Position numbers and translations under genes: made by a program
Shown here: one piece after another, positions 43,792-53,690 of the stretch
Position numbering within the stretch: the first letter of the stretch is position 1
Layout of the letters: the number at the start of each line of letters is the position of its first letter
Notes under the pieces: generated by a model
What the model was told of the DNA's origin: nothing
What the model saw: only the letters and a program-made list of their open reading frames with translations
Databases searched by the model: none
Source of the DNA: Timema cristinae
Taxonomy: Eukaryota; Arthropoda; Insecta; Phasmatodea; Timematidae
NCBI GenBank assembly: GCA_039000515.1
Contig: JBCFYV010000100.1
Span: 30,368,421-30,432,420 of the forward strand
Direction: 5' to 3'
Length of the DNA: 64,000 nt

Positions 43792-44085
43792 TTCCTTGCT
43801 ATTAATAATAATAATAATAATAATATTTAGCACCGCGTCTTACTACCCGTTCGGGTTATACGCTTTAAGTATTAATTACGCTAATGGATTAGGAATTGGG
43901 AAGGTTGAATTAGAGGAAGTGAACCCGCATTTGCGTGGAGGGAGAGTGGAAAACCGTTTAGGAAAAAACACCCCCAGTTCCCCCGACCGAGATTCGAACT
44001 TCGATCTCCCCGTCCTCAGCAGTCGAGCTCAACACGACAAGCGCGTTAGCCAACTACGCCACCGAGGCGGGTTCCTTGCTATTAA
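43792..44085 (-). repeat. SINE family B, full length, with 14-bp target duplication
   Basis: TTCCTTGCTATTAA is found at 43792-43805 and 44072-44085. The SINE (43806-44071) is intact: AAT/ATTT run, tail, body, box B (GAAGTTCGAATCTCGG) and head. The long open frame crossing it is just the repeat read through. Confidence 0.95.
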
Positions 44086-44629
44086 ACCTTAAAGCTATAA
44101 ATAAAATGGTTATGATACCTATAATACTGACAGCAACAAAACAGCCTATAAAACTACTCTTGCGCAAAGTGATATACAGATATAAAATATGATCTCAAAA
44201 TGATGTATGTTTTAACAACCAAGCGGGCAAAGTAGGGAGTGTAGGAATTCAAGCCCATCAATGTCCGATCGATGTAACATACACATACAGAAAGCGAAAA
44301 ATATTTCTCGACCTCACACCACGGTGCGGGAAGGTGTCAGCAGAAAAACGTTCTACATCCTGCTGAGTAATAGGAGGTATCAGGTGATGATCGGATGATA
44401 TGGCGTCTCACACATAGCAAAAACATGAATAGAAAGTTGCTGGTTTTGTAATTTTATTCGAACTATTGCTTCAATCACAGAGGGAAAAAAATAGATGAAC
44501 TGAAAGTATCTCTTTACTTCTGTGTAGACCTACATACCACTTTGGTGGTTGGTTAAGTTGGAGTTTATAGAACACGATAAAAGGTCAGTTTTTCTGCATC
44601 TTTGACAGAAAACAATTTTTTCGGCAAAA
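44086..44629. other. Unassigned stretch
   Basis: No gene or repeat recognised. Confidence 0.35.
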
Positions 44630-45205
44630 TACATCAATTATTGCTCCAGAAGAAACATAAAGTTTAATTTCCTTCACATGGTGATATCAACAGTTTTTAA
44701 ATATCTGTCATGAGCATATTAGCATTTTATAAGAAACTTTTTAAATCAAGAAAAAAAAAAATTCCCATCAAATTTTAGATATACAACAATTGTTGATATC
44801 ATCATATGAATAAAATTATTATTATTTTTGTTTGAACTGGGATAATATTTTATTTATTTGGATCAAATATTTCTTTTTGCTATAAAACTTGCAAAAATAA
44901 TTCTTTTAACTCTCAAGCTATTATGCAAAGCAGGTTGCATCATAACTTAACTCACTTAAGATGGATATGTAGGAAACTGGAGAAAAGGCCATTATTTTTT
45001 TTCCAGTTTTTATAGCAAAATTTTTTTGGTCAAAATAATAAAAATATTGCTCCATTAGAAACATAGTCATTTTTCTTCAACATGGTGATATCAACAGTTG
45101 TTGAATATCGTTCATGAGCATAGCGGCATTAAATGAGAAACTTTTTAAATGAAGAGAAAAGTTGTCATTAAATTCCAGGACACCCTTGACAGATATTGAA
45201 GAAAA
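44630..45205. repeat. Two direct copies of an unidentified repeat, about 160 bp each
   Basis: 44637-44790 and 45045-45200 align along most of their length: ATTGCTCCAGAAGAAACATA / ATTGCTCCATTAGAAACATA, CATGGTGATATCAACAGTT, then TGAGCATA and GAAACTTTTTAAAT. They are spaced by about 405 bp, and the spacer is partly alike too. No coding features. Confidence 0.7.
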
Positions 45206-45755
45206 ATGTCGTCACTATGTGAAGAAAATTAAACTTTATATTTGAGCTAAACAAAATTGTTGCTATAAAAACTGCAAAAACACTAACCTTTTCCCACGTC
45301 CTCTACATCCCCCCTTTAAACCATTTAAGCACTATCACACTCCATATAAAAAAAACGTTATTTTGAAAGGAAGATTCCTGCAGGATATTTTCGTGAATGG
45401 ACCAAATATCATTAGTTGTATACGAGTTGAAAAAAGTACGTTCATAAAAAAAACCTTCTTTAAAATAAATTTTTTTTTTGTAGCAATGTAAGACTATTTT
45501 AAGAACTATTTAATAACTTATGGTTTTTGTTTAGATATTATATCTTTAAAATCAACTAATAAAACGTGAATACACTAACAAGGAAGATTTATCTCGACTT
45601 GTCGTGACGTCACATGTAAGCAACGTAATTAAGTTGGGATGTAATGTATTTTTACAGTTTCTATAACAAATCACATCTCTGGTCAAATTTAATAAAATAC
45701 TTCAGTATATCAGTTTAGGTTAAATGTGTAAATATAATAATTTCAATAGTTCCTG
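45206..45755. other. Unassigned AT-rich stretch
   Basis: No features recognised. Confidence 0.35.
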
Positions 45756-46058
45756 AATATTTGTCGGTGACCTGGTGGTCTAGGGGTAAGGTGTCAGACT
45801 TCTGTGCTGGGGTCCGGGGTTCAATCCTCGGTCCCGTCACAGATTTATCTGATTACTAAACCTTTCCTTCACCTCTGACAAGACCTGTACTAATCACAAC
45901 TTGTGAATGTGGGGAATGCCAGGCCTCCACCGTGGTTCGGATCCCACGTTAAACTGTAGGTTTACAATCACCCTATTATTACACATTTGCGTAAGTGCGT
46001 ATAATCCGAACGGGTAGTAAGACATGGTGCTAATAATATTAATAATTTAATATTTGTC
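45756..46058 (+). repeat. SINE family A, full length, long subtype, 10-bp target duplication
   Basis: AATATTTGTC is found at 45756-45765 and 46049-46058. Head GGTGACCTGGTGGTCTAGGG, box B GGGGTTCAATCCTCGG, body with the extra segment ACTAATCACAACTTGTGAAT, and tail TCCGAACGGGTAGTAAGACA. A short deletion lies after AACTGTAGG. Confidence 0.94.
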
Positions 46059-46157
46059 ATGGGTATAGTGATATATCTCCAGGAGGTTTTCTATGCTTTA
46101 AAAGTTTTTTATTTTCAAATTCCACCTCACTCATAAGAATATTCAAGAACTTTTGAA
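46059..46157. other. Worn copy of the 44.6/45.0-kb repeat
   Basis: It shares words such as TCAAATTCCACCTCACTC and AAGAATATTCAAGAACTTTTG with the repeat region at 43.3 kb. Confidence 0.35.
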
Positions 46158-46215
46158 CTCCCCGACATCGGTAGTCTAGTCTACTGCGAGTAGTGCTTTA
46201 GACTACGTAACCTCC
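46158..46215 (-). repeat. SINE family E head fragment
   Basis: On the minus strand GGTTACGTAGTCTAAAGCAC, then TACTCGCAGTAGACTAGAC, matching the E head region. The body is absent. Confidence 0.6.
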
Positions 46216-46957
46216 TAAACGGTTAAAAAAAAACCTTTTATAGCTGTCAAAAATGTTCCTTATCGAAATCGGACTCTAGTACCGAATAGGCTTGTGACGA
46301 GCCGATCTGAGTTTATTCCAAGCACAGAAGAAGTGACCAATTGTGTGCGTTGAATAATCATAAAGTCTAGTTATAGCAAAGGTTGACGGGGAATGACCGC
46401 CAACGACTTGATATCCGCGCCGTCAGGTTCGATATTAGCGAACATTTGAAGTCGTTATTGCGTGCCGAAAGACATTGTCAAAATGACCATTAAAGCGATC
46501 GTGCTTCTTGTAGGCTTCTCTCTAGACGAGAAGGACTTTCAAGGTTTTCTTCGCGGATCTATACCCACTCTCGGAAGTGAGGATAGAAAGGACACATGAG
46601 TCGATTTTTTACTTATTTGTTTTTCGGATAATGTTCCTGATTTTGACACTAATTGGAAGCAGTATAATGGAGGCATGTAAAAACTTAAGTGCAATATAGA
46701 TTAAATATTTTTAAAAAATTGAATTTTTTTTTACTATAATAATTTAATTTTATATATTTAAACTAATTTAAATATAATAACGATTAAAGTTATGTATTTA
46801 ATTATATTAACATAAATAATTTATATTAATATTAGATAGTAAACGTGTTAGTATATTTACATTTATTATTAATATAGTAAATACATATTTAAGTGTTAAT
46901 AATACTAGATATAATAATTTAATGTTAAATATAATAATACTAAATATAATAATTTAA
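46216..46957. other. Unassigned; GC-richer segment then AT-rich run
   Basis: 46380-46620 is richer in GC and CpG than its surroundings and shows no repeat match in the window. It could be single-copy sequence, but no open frame with recognised motifs is present. 46690-46955 is nearly all A and T. Confidence 0.4.
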
Positions 46958-47967
46958 TCTATACTATATTATAAGAGGAAAGATTAGATTTTTTGTAGTT
47001 TTTTGTTTGTAATGGATAAACTCAAAAACTACTGAAGCGATTTAAAAAATTATTTCCCCAATATAAAGCTACATTATCAGCGAGACACATAGGCTATATT
47101 TTATTTTGAAAATTTAATTGATTCCTCATAAAAATGTCGATAGTATATTATATAGTCGTTGGAAAAAAAAAAGGTTTGTTGAGGAAAGTGGGGTTGGTGA
47201 AGTGTGAGGGGAATAGAAGTGGGGTTGAAGGGGGAAGCTGAAAAATTATTGATTTAACATTTGATTGGTGTATCACATTCCTTTCGCGCTAGAGCAAACA
47301 ATTATAGAGGAATGAGATGAAAATAGGAGGGAGATAAAAAGAGGGAGGGGCTATACAGTGATGGTAGGACTGTATTTAAAAAAAAAAGTTTTGTTTTTAT
47401 ATTTACACTAGATAGCTGTTGCCCGCGGCTTTGCTCGCGTGGAAGTTGATTATATACAAATACGAAAATATACATATGTATTTACAGATTAATTTAAAAT
47501 ATTACGTTACGTTGATGACCATAACTTGACCTCAGATCAAAAATAATGCAAGTCCGATAAAACTTTCACCCCCCCTTTTCATCCCTTATTAAATAAAATT
47601 TCCAAAATTCCTGAAACACTTATTTATTTGTTTTACGTCAATAACCGAAATACAAAATTTTGTTTATGTAACTTTCAAAATGACGGACTTTCATACATAT
47701 TATTATACATATTATCATCCCCTATTTTGACCCCTCTGGGGTGGAATTTTCTAAAATCCTTTCTTAGTGGGTGCCTACATAACAAAATGAATATACAGTC
47801 CGAATTTCATGCTTGTAGCCTTGATAGTTTGCGCTCGGCGATGATGAATCAGTCAGTCAGTCATCAGTCAGTCAGGACATGTTATTTTATAAGTATAGAT
47901 GATGGATGATTTGAATCTTTGTTTTACAGGATTATTTATAATATTTTTTTACGGGGAAGGGGGCTAG
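46958..47967 (+). mobile_element. Nonautonomous Helitron interrupted by another Helitron
   Basis: It starts TCTATACTATATTATAAGAG, preceded by A, and ends CTAG (47964-47967), followed by T. Without the insert at 47408-47899 it matches 31663-32105, except for an extra 70-base segment near 47240-47310. The inner element entered between A and T of the word ACATGATGG. Confidence 0.93.
47408..47899 (-). mobile_element. Nonautonomous Helitron, inner copy, different family
   Basis: On the minus strand it starts TCTATACTTATAAAATAACA and continues with GACTGACTGACTGATTC. It ends with AAAGCCGCGGGCAACAGC and then TATCTAG. The GC-rich hairpin before CTAG is the Helitron termination signal. A and T flank it exactly. 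Its family differs from the outer element. The 93-codon open frame inside it is on the other strand and not meaningful. Confidence 0.95.
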
Positions 47968-47996
47968 TATTGAAATATTAAGCTTATATCCAACAC

Positions 47997-48290
47997 CATA
48001 ACTCCGTCGGTAGCGTGTATTTCTATTAAACTAACAAAAAAGGTTCCGGGTTAGATTCCCGGCATGGCCGAAATTTTGTATAATTCGTTAAATGTGGATG
48101 TACCCTTTCAGAGTGATGAATTAATTGCAGGACACTGGATGTTATGCCTGCCCTAATCTTATATTAGATTATTTATTAGCCATAGGAGAAGCTACGACAG
48201 GCCTAGCCAGCTGATGGTGGAAAATATATGGCCTGAATAAAAAACTGACCAAGACCACAGGCTGGAAACAGTAATGCATGTAAAAAAGAG
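47997..48290 (+). repeat. SINE family D1, full length
   Basis: Head CTCCGTCGGTAGCGTGTA (box A type), box B GGTTCCGGGTTAGATTCCC, and body TGTGGATGTACCCTTTCAGA. The D1 tail has GAAGCTACGACAGGCCTAGC and CTGAATAAAAAACTGACC, ending CTGGAAACAGTAATGCATG. Confidence 0.88.
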
Positions 48291-48349
48291 AAAAATTATA
48301 TTATTTAGTACATACCTATATATACATTATTTATGTTAATATAAATACT

Positions 48350-48578
48350 TATATGAATATAATTTCTTAACCAACTGATTATATTAGCACAATTATTTAA
48401 TAAATTAACTTATATCTAGAACAGACATAACGCCCACCCCTCCAGACCTAAATGTACACACCGTGAAAGGGAAATCCCACATTTAATCACTTATACATTT
48501 TTCAGCTATGTTGGTAATCGAACCCAAGACCCTTAGCTCAGTAGGCAAACACGCTACAAATTGAGATAAGGTGTCGGA
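48350..48578 (-). repeat. SINE family D2
   Basis: On the plus strand: AACCAACTGATTATATTAGC (tail), TCTAGAACAGACATAACGCC, CCGTGAAAGGGAAATCCCAC, box B inverted (GGTAATCGAACCCAAGACCC) and the head end (GAGATAAGGTGTCGG). Confidence 0.85.
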
Positions 48579-48851
48579 CATCAATATTTTTATTTAGCAC
48601 CGCGTCTTACTACCCATTCGGGTTATACGCTTTAAGTACTAGTTACGCTAATGGTTTAGGAATTGGGAAGTTTGAATTAGAGGAAGTGAAACCTGACATT
48701 TGCATGGAGGGAGAGTGGAAAACCATTTAGGAACAACCACCCCCAGTTCACCCGACCGAGATTCGAACTTCGATTTCCCGTCCTCAGCAGTCTAGCTCAA
48801 CATGACTAGTGCGTTAGCCAACTACGCCACCGAGGCGGGTTCGGACATCAA
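48574..48851 (-). repeat. SINE family B, full length, with 11-bp target duplication
   Basis: TCGGACATCAA is found at 48574-48584 and 48841-48851. The SINE (48585-48840) has ATTT run, tail, body, box B and head. It entered at the head end of the family D2 copy, whose last bases are part of the duplication. Confidence 0.95.
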
Positions 48852-49265
48852 GGTTGTAGCAGTAATGTAATTTTGGGGGATATAAGGTTTTAGGAGTAAT
48901 AGAGCACCCAACCACCTGAGGCCAAGAAAATTCAACATGAGTAGGCCTATTGAATGCCTCTAAAAGCATTTGGAATGTTGTTTATGGTATCTAAGTGGCC
49001 TCACGTAGAATGTTTCGAAGAGATTATTTCGGTAATATTTTTTTCTATTAATAATTTTTTGGGCACTTTTAATGCGTGGATATATAGTCATAAGTCTGAT
49101 GTTAAAAATATGATCGACACATCTTCAGTACTCAGTATTTTAGTTTATATATATCAGATGATTTAAGTTCTTATTAAAGTTACTTGCTGTCTTTGGAGTG
49201 ATAAAATGACAAATAGCGCGTATTTCTGCCCCCCACTCCCCCAACCCTTGGGTGTGCCACTGCTC
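48852..49265. other. Unassigned stretch
   Basis: A 70-codon frame at 48954-49166 has no recognised motif. 49218-49262 (CCCCCCACTCCCCCAACCC, then GTGTGCCACTGC) resembles the end of a hAT element, but its partner end is not found. Confidence 0.35.
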
Positions 49266-49278
49266 GGATTCAGTATCG

Positions 49279-49504
49279 TGTGGCGTAGCGTTGTCAGGGT
49301 AAGCAGAGCTTTATAAAACTGTATCTAGTCCTCGTTCTATCGGTTCCCATTTTAAAAGTCATATATAGTTTATTTTTACATTACTAACAAAGTGAAGGTA
49401 TGTTCGTTAAAATCCAGCCAACGAATGTTCTACTGGGATAAGATACAAATGTGCAGGTAAAATTTAAACAAGCTATGCTTACCCTGACATTAAGCTACGC
49501 CACG
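49279..49504. mobile_element. MITE with about 28-bp inverted ends
   Basis: Left end GTGGCGTAGCGTTGTCAGGG, then TAAGCAGAGC. Right end, inverted, GTGGCGTAGCTTAATGTCAG, then GGTAAGCATAGC. GTGGCGTAGC ends are common in hAT elements. I could not fix the target duplication. Confidence 0.65.
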
Positions 49505-49589
49505 TTCTGAATTCCACCTCTGTCGAACGAAACGGGGATGGATTATCAACATTAGCTCTCCATATTTTCTTTAGATTAAATTCTCATAA

Positions 49590-49800
49590 TCATCATCATC
49601 ATCATCATCAGGTCGTCAATCTTGCGAATAGTTTGCTGCCACTCTCTAACTTTGCCCACCCTGGGCCAATTTTTTTTTTTACAGTTTGTACCTTCTTCTG
49701 CCAACATCATCAGCTCTCTGATTCATGTACTCTAATCTTGGTCTTCCTCTTGAATTTCTATCCTCCACATCTTCTATAGTTATCTTCGTCAAACTATCAT
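49590..49800 (-). pseudogene. LINE ORF2 C-terminal fragment with (ATG)n tail
   Basis: The minus strand encodes RGRPRLEYMNQ, DDVG and, after a stop and shift, REWQQTIRKIDDL, followed by a run of ATG triplets. This is the extreme C-terminus of a LINE protein of the RPR..W type, running straight into a microsatellite 3' end. Heavily decayed. Confidence 0.65.
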
Positions 49801-50084
49801 TTATCAGTATAAAATAATAGTGGCTTTTCTGGGCTACACCAATCTGCTGCCCAGTTTGGTGGGAATATTATCCAATACTAATGTACCCCGTTGCCCAGGG
49901 GACGCCTAAATCTATTCATCCTTTACCGTGGGGGCTCTTTCCATGTCTCGATAATGTGAGAGGATGATGATCGTGAATATGATGGGGCAGACCTCATAAA
50001 GATCTGAACCTAGCTTAATATTAATTAATAAAACATGGGTGACAGTGGTAATTATTCCTCTTTATAGAAAAAAAACCGGTACTA
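49801..50084. other. Unassigned stretch
   Basis: It contains GC-richer words (TGTACCCCGTTGCCCAGGGG; GGGGCTCTTTCCATGTCTCG) and may be an unrecognised repeat. Confidence 0.35.
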
Positions 50085-50165
50085 GCCGGTAATCGAACCC
50101 AGGACCTCTAGGTTAACAACCACGGATTCTGACCACTATCTCAAGAGTCAGGTGTCTCAGTAAAT
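50085..50165 (-). repeat. tRNA-like sequence, separate SINE family
   Basis: On the minus strand: GAGATAGTGGTCAGAATCCG (box A type) and AGGTCCTGGGTTCGATTACC (box B). No shared tail is visible. Not an intact tRNA: the acceptor stem ends do not pair. Confidence 0.5.
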
Positions 50166-50286
50166 TACCTACCATGATAACGCTTTTTTATTTTTCAAAA
50201 TTTCCTTTCATTTGCTTTTAGCACTTCTGTATCTGATACCATTTCCATCCATAATAATTTCAATACTCTTCTGTAACTGTTACTCG

Positions 50287-50497
50287 ACCTAGGTAGTCTT
50301 GGGGTAAATGCTCTCCTCAGTACCTGATATTCATGGGTTCAAACCCAGCTGGGGTCGAAGGATGTTTCTTGAGCGATAAAAATCCGTAGCAAAACTTATT
50401 TAGTAGAGGAACTAATTGGCTCTCACCCATAGAAAAATTCTCGTGTGCTGATATAATCAGTCGGGCCAGAAAATGCACGTTTAATAACTCAAATAGA
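50287..50497 (+). repeat. SINE family C, internally deleted
   Basis: Head CCTAGGTAGTCTTGGGGTAA, box B GGGTTCAAACCCAGCTGG, start of body C, a deletion of about 90 bases, then the tail GATATAATCAGTCGGGCCAG and AAAATGCACGTTTAATAACT. Confidence 0.87.
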
Positions 50498-51397
50498 TTT
50501 TTTTAAATGTAGCTAGTGGTGCATTTTTTTAAATTCATATTGACGCTTTTCTTGTTTAGCTTGCTGACAATAATTATTTCAGACAAATACGACAGTGCTC
50601 TTTACTTAAAACTTACACTAGGTTAGGCTTTTATAGATCGTATTAAAAATAAAAATAATCTGAAAATTTGCAATGACTCATAAAATTCTCCTTGGCTTTT
50701 TTCCTGTCAGTCCCATAAAATTCCCAGACATTTCCTTGTTTTCCAACTGCGTAGCAACTCAAACCTTCCTCATTCCTACTACATTAGCTAATTTATATAT
50801 ATATATATACGAACGGGTAGTGTCGACTGAGTGAAATTAGCAACAAAGCTAGATATTCCACCAGCCCAAGGTTCCAGGAATCATAAAATACTATAAGATA
50901 TACAAAAAGATCTTGGGATTACATATCATATTATGTATATACAGAGTGTACCGTAACATGTGTAACGCTCCAAAATGGTGGACAAAAGAAACAAAATCAT
51001 TGAAGGAAGTTAACAAACATACGTTCCATTTGACCTTGGTTCCGAGTTACAGCCAAGTGATTCCATTAAACTGTCTGTGTACCATATTCTATACCTCTCG
51101 ATATTTTTGACTAGGTATGTTCTATGGGCTATTCTTGGTTATTCTAAATATTTTATTTTTTAAAGAGTGCGGCATTCTACGACACGACTACAGGCTTATA
51201 TCCAGGTTGAAGGTGACCATTTTCATCACAGTCTATGGTGTTAAGAAGCTTCACATTACTGGATTACAAACATGACTATAATCGTTAAACAAGGTCAAAT
51301 GGGACACACGTTCATTTGAACCTTTTTAAATGGTTTTCTCATCTCCTATCCACCGCTAAAGTGGGTACCACATATTACAGTACATCTGTATATATAT
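50498..51397. other. Unassigned; small SINE-tail scrap and an inverted repeat
   Basis: CGAACGGGTAGTGTCG at about 50811 is a scrap of the common SINE tail after a (TA)n run. At 51020 and 51285 lie inverted words (ACGTTCCATTTGACCTTGG and AAGGTCAAATGGGACACACG), so an old inverted-repeat element of about 300 bases is likely. The text at 50948 (ACAGAGTGTACCGTAACATG) resembles a mariner-type end. Confidence 0.4.
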
Positions 51398-51600
51398 TTA
51401 TCACTTCTTAGTACGCGTTTGGGTTTTCGTTAGTTACACTAATAGAGTAAGGATCAGGAAGGTAGAGATTTATACCAACATTTTCAAGGGGAATAGTGAG
51501 ATGCCATTTAGGGGTGAAAAAAATCCGGTACATTTGGCTGTGATTATAACTCCGATACGGGCTCCTACTAAGACCAGAAACCTGTCTACAGGTTAGCATT
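51398..51600 (-). repeat. SINE family E, old
   Basis: Plus strand: CACTTCTTAGTACGCGTTTG (tail), AATAGAGTAAGGATCAGGAAG, GAGATGCCATTTAGGGG, then a worn head. Confidence 0.7.
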
Positions 51601-51847
51601 GTTCGTTCCTAACCCCCTTTTTTTTTAATACACGCAGACGGTACGCGTGTGGAGTTAATTCAAGGTAAGTAAGATAAATAACTGGTCAGAATCGACCTTT
51701 ATTTATTTATACACCGGAGGTTCATAAATCACGCCGTTCCCAGTGGGGTCACGATTTTTGCAGGCTTGGAAGAACTACGATGTAACTCGCACGAGTGGTA
51801 GACATCAAACCTTCACAGTTCTGTGTGCACAGATTTTTTTTTTTTTT
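51601..51847. other. Unassigned stretch
   Basis: No gene recognised. It ends in a T-run that belongs to the 3' end of the next SINE. Confidence 0.35.
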
Positions 51848-52145
51848 TAGGTATTTAACATGCACTTTCTGAACCGACTGATTGTATCAACAGACAATAA
51901 TTTCTATGAGCGAGATAGAAAGGGCCTTCCAACGTTGCCGGGAAAAGTATTTTCACAAACCTTCCAGGGAACTTTTACCATGCTTTTACATTCCACAATC
52001 GATATAGGACCGACGGCTTTACTTACCCTTCGAAGGAAGTTGTACTACTGATTTCTATCACTCAAGAAAAATCCGTTGACCCTAGCTGGGTTTGAACCCA
52101 TGATTATCGAGTCCTGAGGAAAGTACCCCATGACCACCGAGGTCG
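51848..52145 (-). repeat. SINE family C, full length
   Basis: On the minus strand: CCGACCTCGGTGGTCATGGG, TACTTTCCTCAGGACTC, box B TGGGTTCAAACCCAGCTAGG, body C, and the tail GATACAATCAGTCGGTTCAG and AAAGTGCATGTTAAATACC with an A-run. The best preserved C copy here. Confidence 0.9.
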
Positions 52146-52255
52146 GCATGTCGTCACCTGAGAATGAAAGTGTTCTATGTCCAATTTTCCACTTTTGTGT
52201 AGAAGAGCATTGAAGTTTGACCAAGTGTATAAAACCAATGTTACTAGACGACAAC

Positions 52256-52467
52256 TACACTAGCCCCATGACTTCTTTGGTGCTGACGGCTTTGAAAAAT
52301 TACCAGACCAAATTATGTTTCCCTACGCCGAACCATATGATCTGCAAAAACATGTGTTTAGCAGCTGTCAGTTCTGACGGTCAACATTTAGGTATACCTA
52401 AATGTTGACTGTCAGAAGTCAGCTGTGAGCTGTCAGTCAGCACCAAAGAAGCCATGGGGCTACTGTA
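52256..52467 (-). mobile_element. Tc1/mariner-type MITE, copy 3, inverted
   Basis: The element spans 52258-52465 between TA dinucleotides. The left end is CACTAGCCCCATGACTTC and the right end GCCATGGGGCTACTG. The interior is the reverse complement of copies 1 and 2. The left inverted repeat has lost part of its inner half. Confidence 0.92.
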
Positions 52468-52659
52468 GAGTTTGTATCCTCTTTAAGTCGTTATTCAGTA
52501 GACTCAACTTCACCACAGGTGGACCATGTACATTCTAAATATACGATAACACCAAATATCTCAAATTTAACACTTTTGGAGATAGAACACTTGCATTCTC
52601 GGGTGACGAATTGTGGTGTGATGTTGAAAGAAATGATAGCAGTAATATTTCAAAGCATA
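52468..52659. other. Unassigned stretch
   Basis: No features recognised. Confidence 0.35.
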
Positions 52660-52862
52660 TATGATAATTTATCTAATGGAGTAGGGATGAGGAAGGAAGC
52701 ATTTTAAAGATAGTCTACCAGCATTTGCATAAGGAGAGTGGGAAAACATTTAGGAAAAAAATACCACTCAGTAGACTCGAACAGGATTCGAACCTTAATC
52801 CCCCCCATCATCAGGCCAGTCTAACACTAGAGTGACGACTTAGGCCATTCAGCCACTGACAG
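52660..52862 (-). repeat. SINE family E, tail lost
   Basis: Plus strand: AATGGAGTAGGGATGAGGAAG (shown in part), AAAACATTTAGGAAAAAAAT, ACAGGATTCGAACCTTAATC (inverted box B), then the head end GGCCATTCAGCCACTGAC. Confidence 0.8.
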
Positions 52863-53320
52863 TTGCTAACACTACTGAGCTAAGTGTCACGAGTTCCATT
52901 ACCGGTATGGACAAAATATATATCGTTGGTGAATTTGGGTGCTAACCTTTTTTCCAGTTATGTATTGATGGCCAGGAGACTGGATGTTTTGAAAGTTTTA
53001 AAACTAAGCTACATTTCAATAGTGCGCTGATATCAGTCGGTACAAAAAGTACTTACTAAATATGTATTTGTTATTAGGTAGTTCTGTCATATGACAGGTC
53101 TATTTCTTTTGTTTGTGATGCACTTAGATTGTCAATGTACCCTGCCTGTCCTTACCTCCTCCTTCAACCTCCAGAATTTTCTTATTTGCTTCAAGTCATC
53201 CAATATTTGAATCTTCCTCCTCCCTAAGCTCTTATTTCCCTCTACTCTCTCTCTGCTTTCTAAAGTCTGTTCAGCGTAGGAATTGTTTTCTGAAAGGTCT
53301 TTTACCCTACCAGAAATCTA
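52863..53320. other. Unassigned stretch
   Basis: 52865-52915 has a D-like head scrap (CTACTGAGCTAAGTGTCACG). Otherwise nothing recognised. Confidence 0.35.
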
Positions 53321-53690
53321 TTATATAGTAGGATATTGGTAGAGAAAAAGACCTTTCAGAGAGTAATTCCTACCGTAAATGGAGTATGGGAAGTCGTACA
53401 GAAGACAATTCCTCCTAAGGACGTGTCCGATCCAGTTTGCTTTATACTGAAGAATCACATTCAGAATGGATCTCTTCTCACACACTATTCTTAAGACTTC
53501 ATTTGTCACCCTGTCTGTCCACCTGATCTTTTCAAGTCTTCTCCAACACCACATTTCAAAGCTCTTCAAGTATTCCTTTTCCATCTTCCTATGAATCCAA
53601 GTTTCTGCTCCATACTGCACGATGCTCCAAATGTAACATTTCATCAGTTTCTTCCTCAGTTCCAAACTCAATTGGTTGGTTATCTTATCA
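53321..53690 (-). pseudogene. LINE reverse-transcriptase C-terminal region
   Basis: A 116-codon frame with LRKKLMKCYIWSIVQYGAET, FEMWCWRRLEKIRWTDRVTN and WIGHVLRRNCLL. This segment is common to many insect non-LTR retrotransposon proteins, lying between the RT palm and the C-terminal RPR..W signature. The flanks up to about 54000 on its right (minus-strand upstream) contain further decayed RT text. The catalytic YADD is not seen. The open frame is a fragment, not a gene. Confidence 0.85.

Noticed and set aside
43547..44092. 181-residue open frame
   Set aside because: It reads through a SINE C end, a TA microsatellite and a complete SINE B. It is chance.
51010..51325. A complete mariner-type element around 50948-51325
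   Set aside because: One end resembles mariner and there is an internal inverted repeat, but no matching second end or TA pair could be placed.
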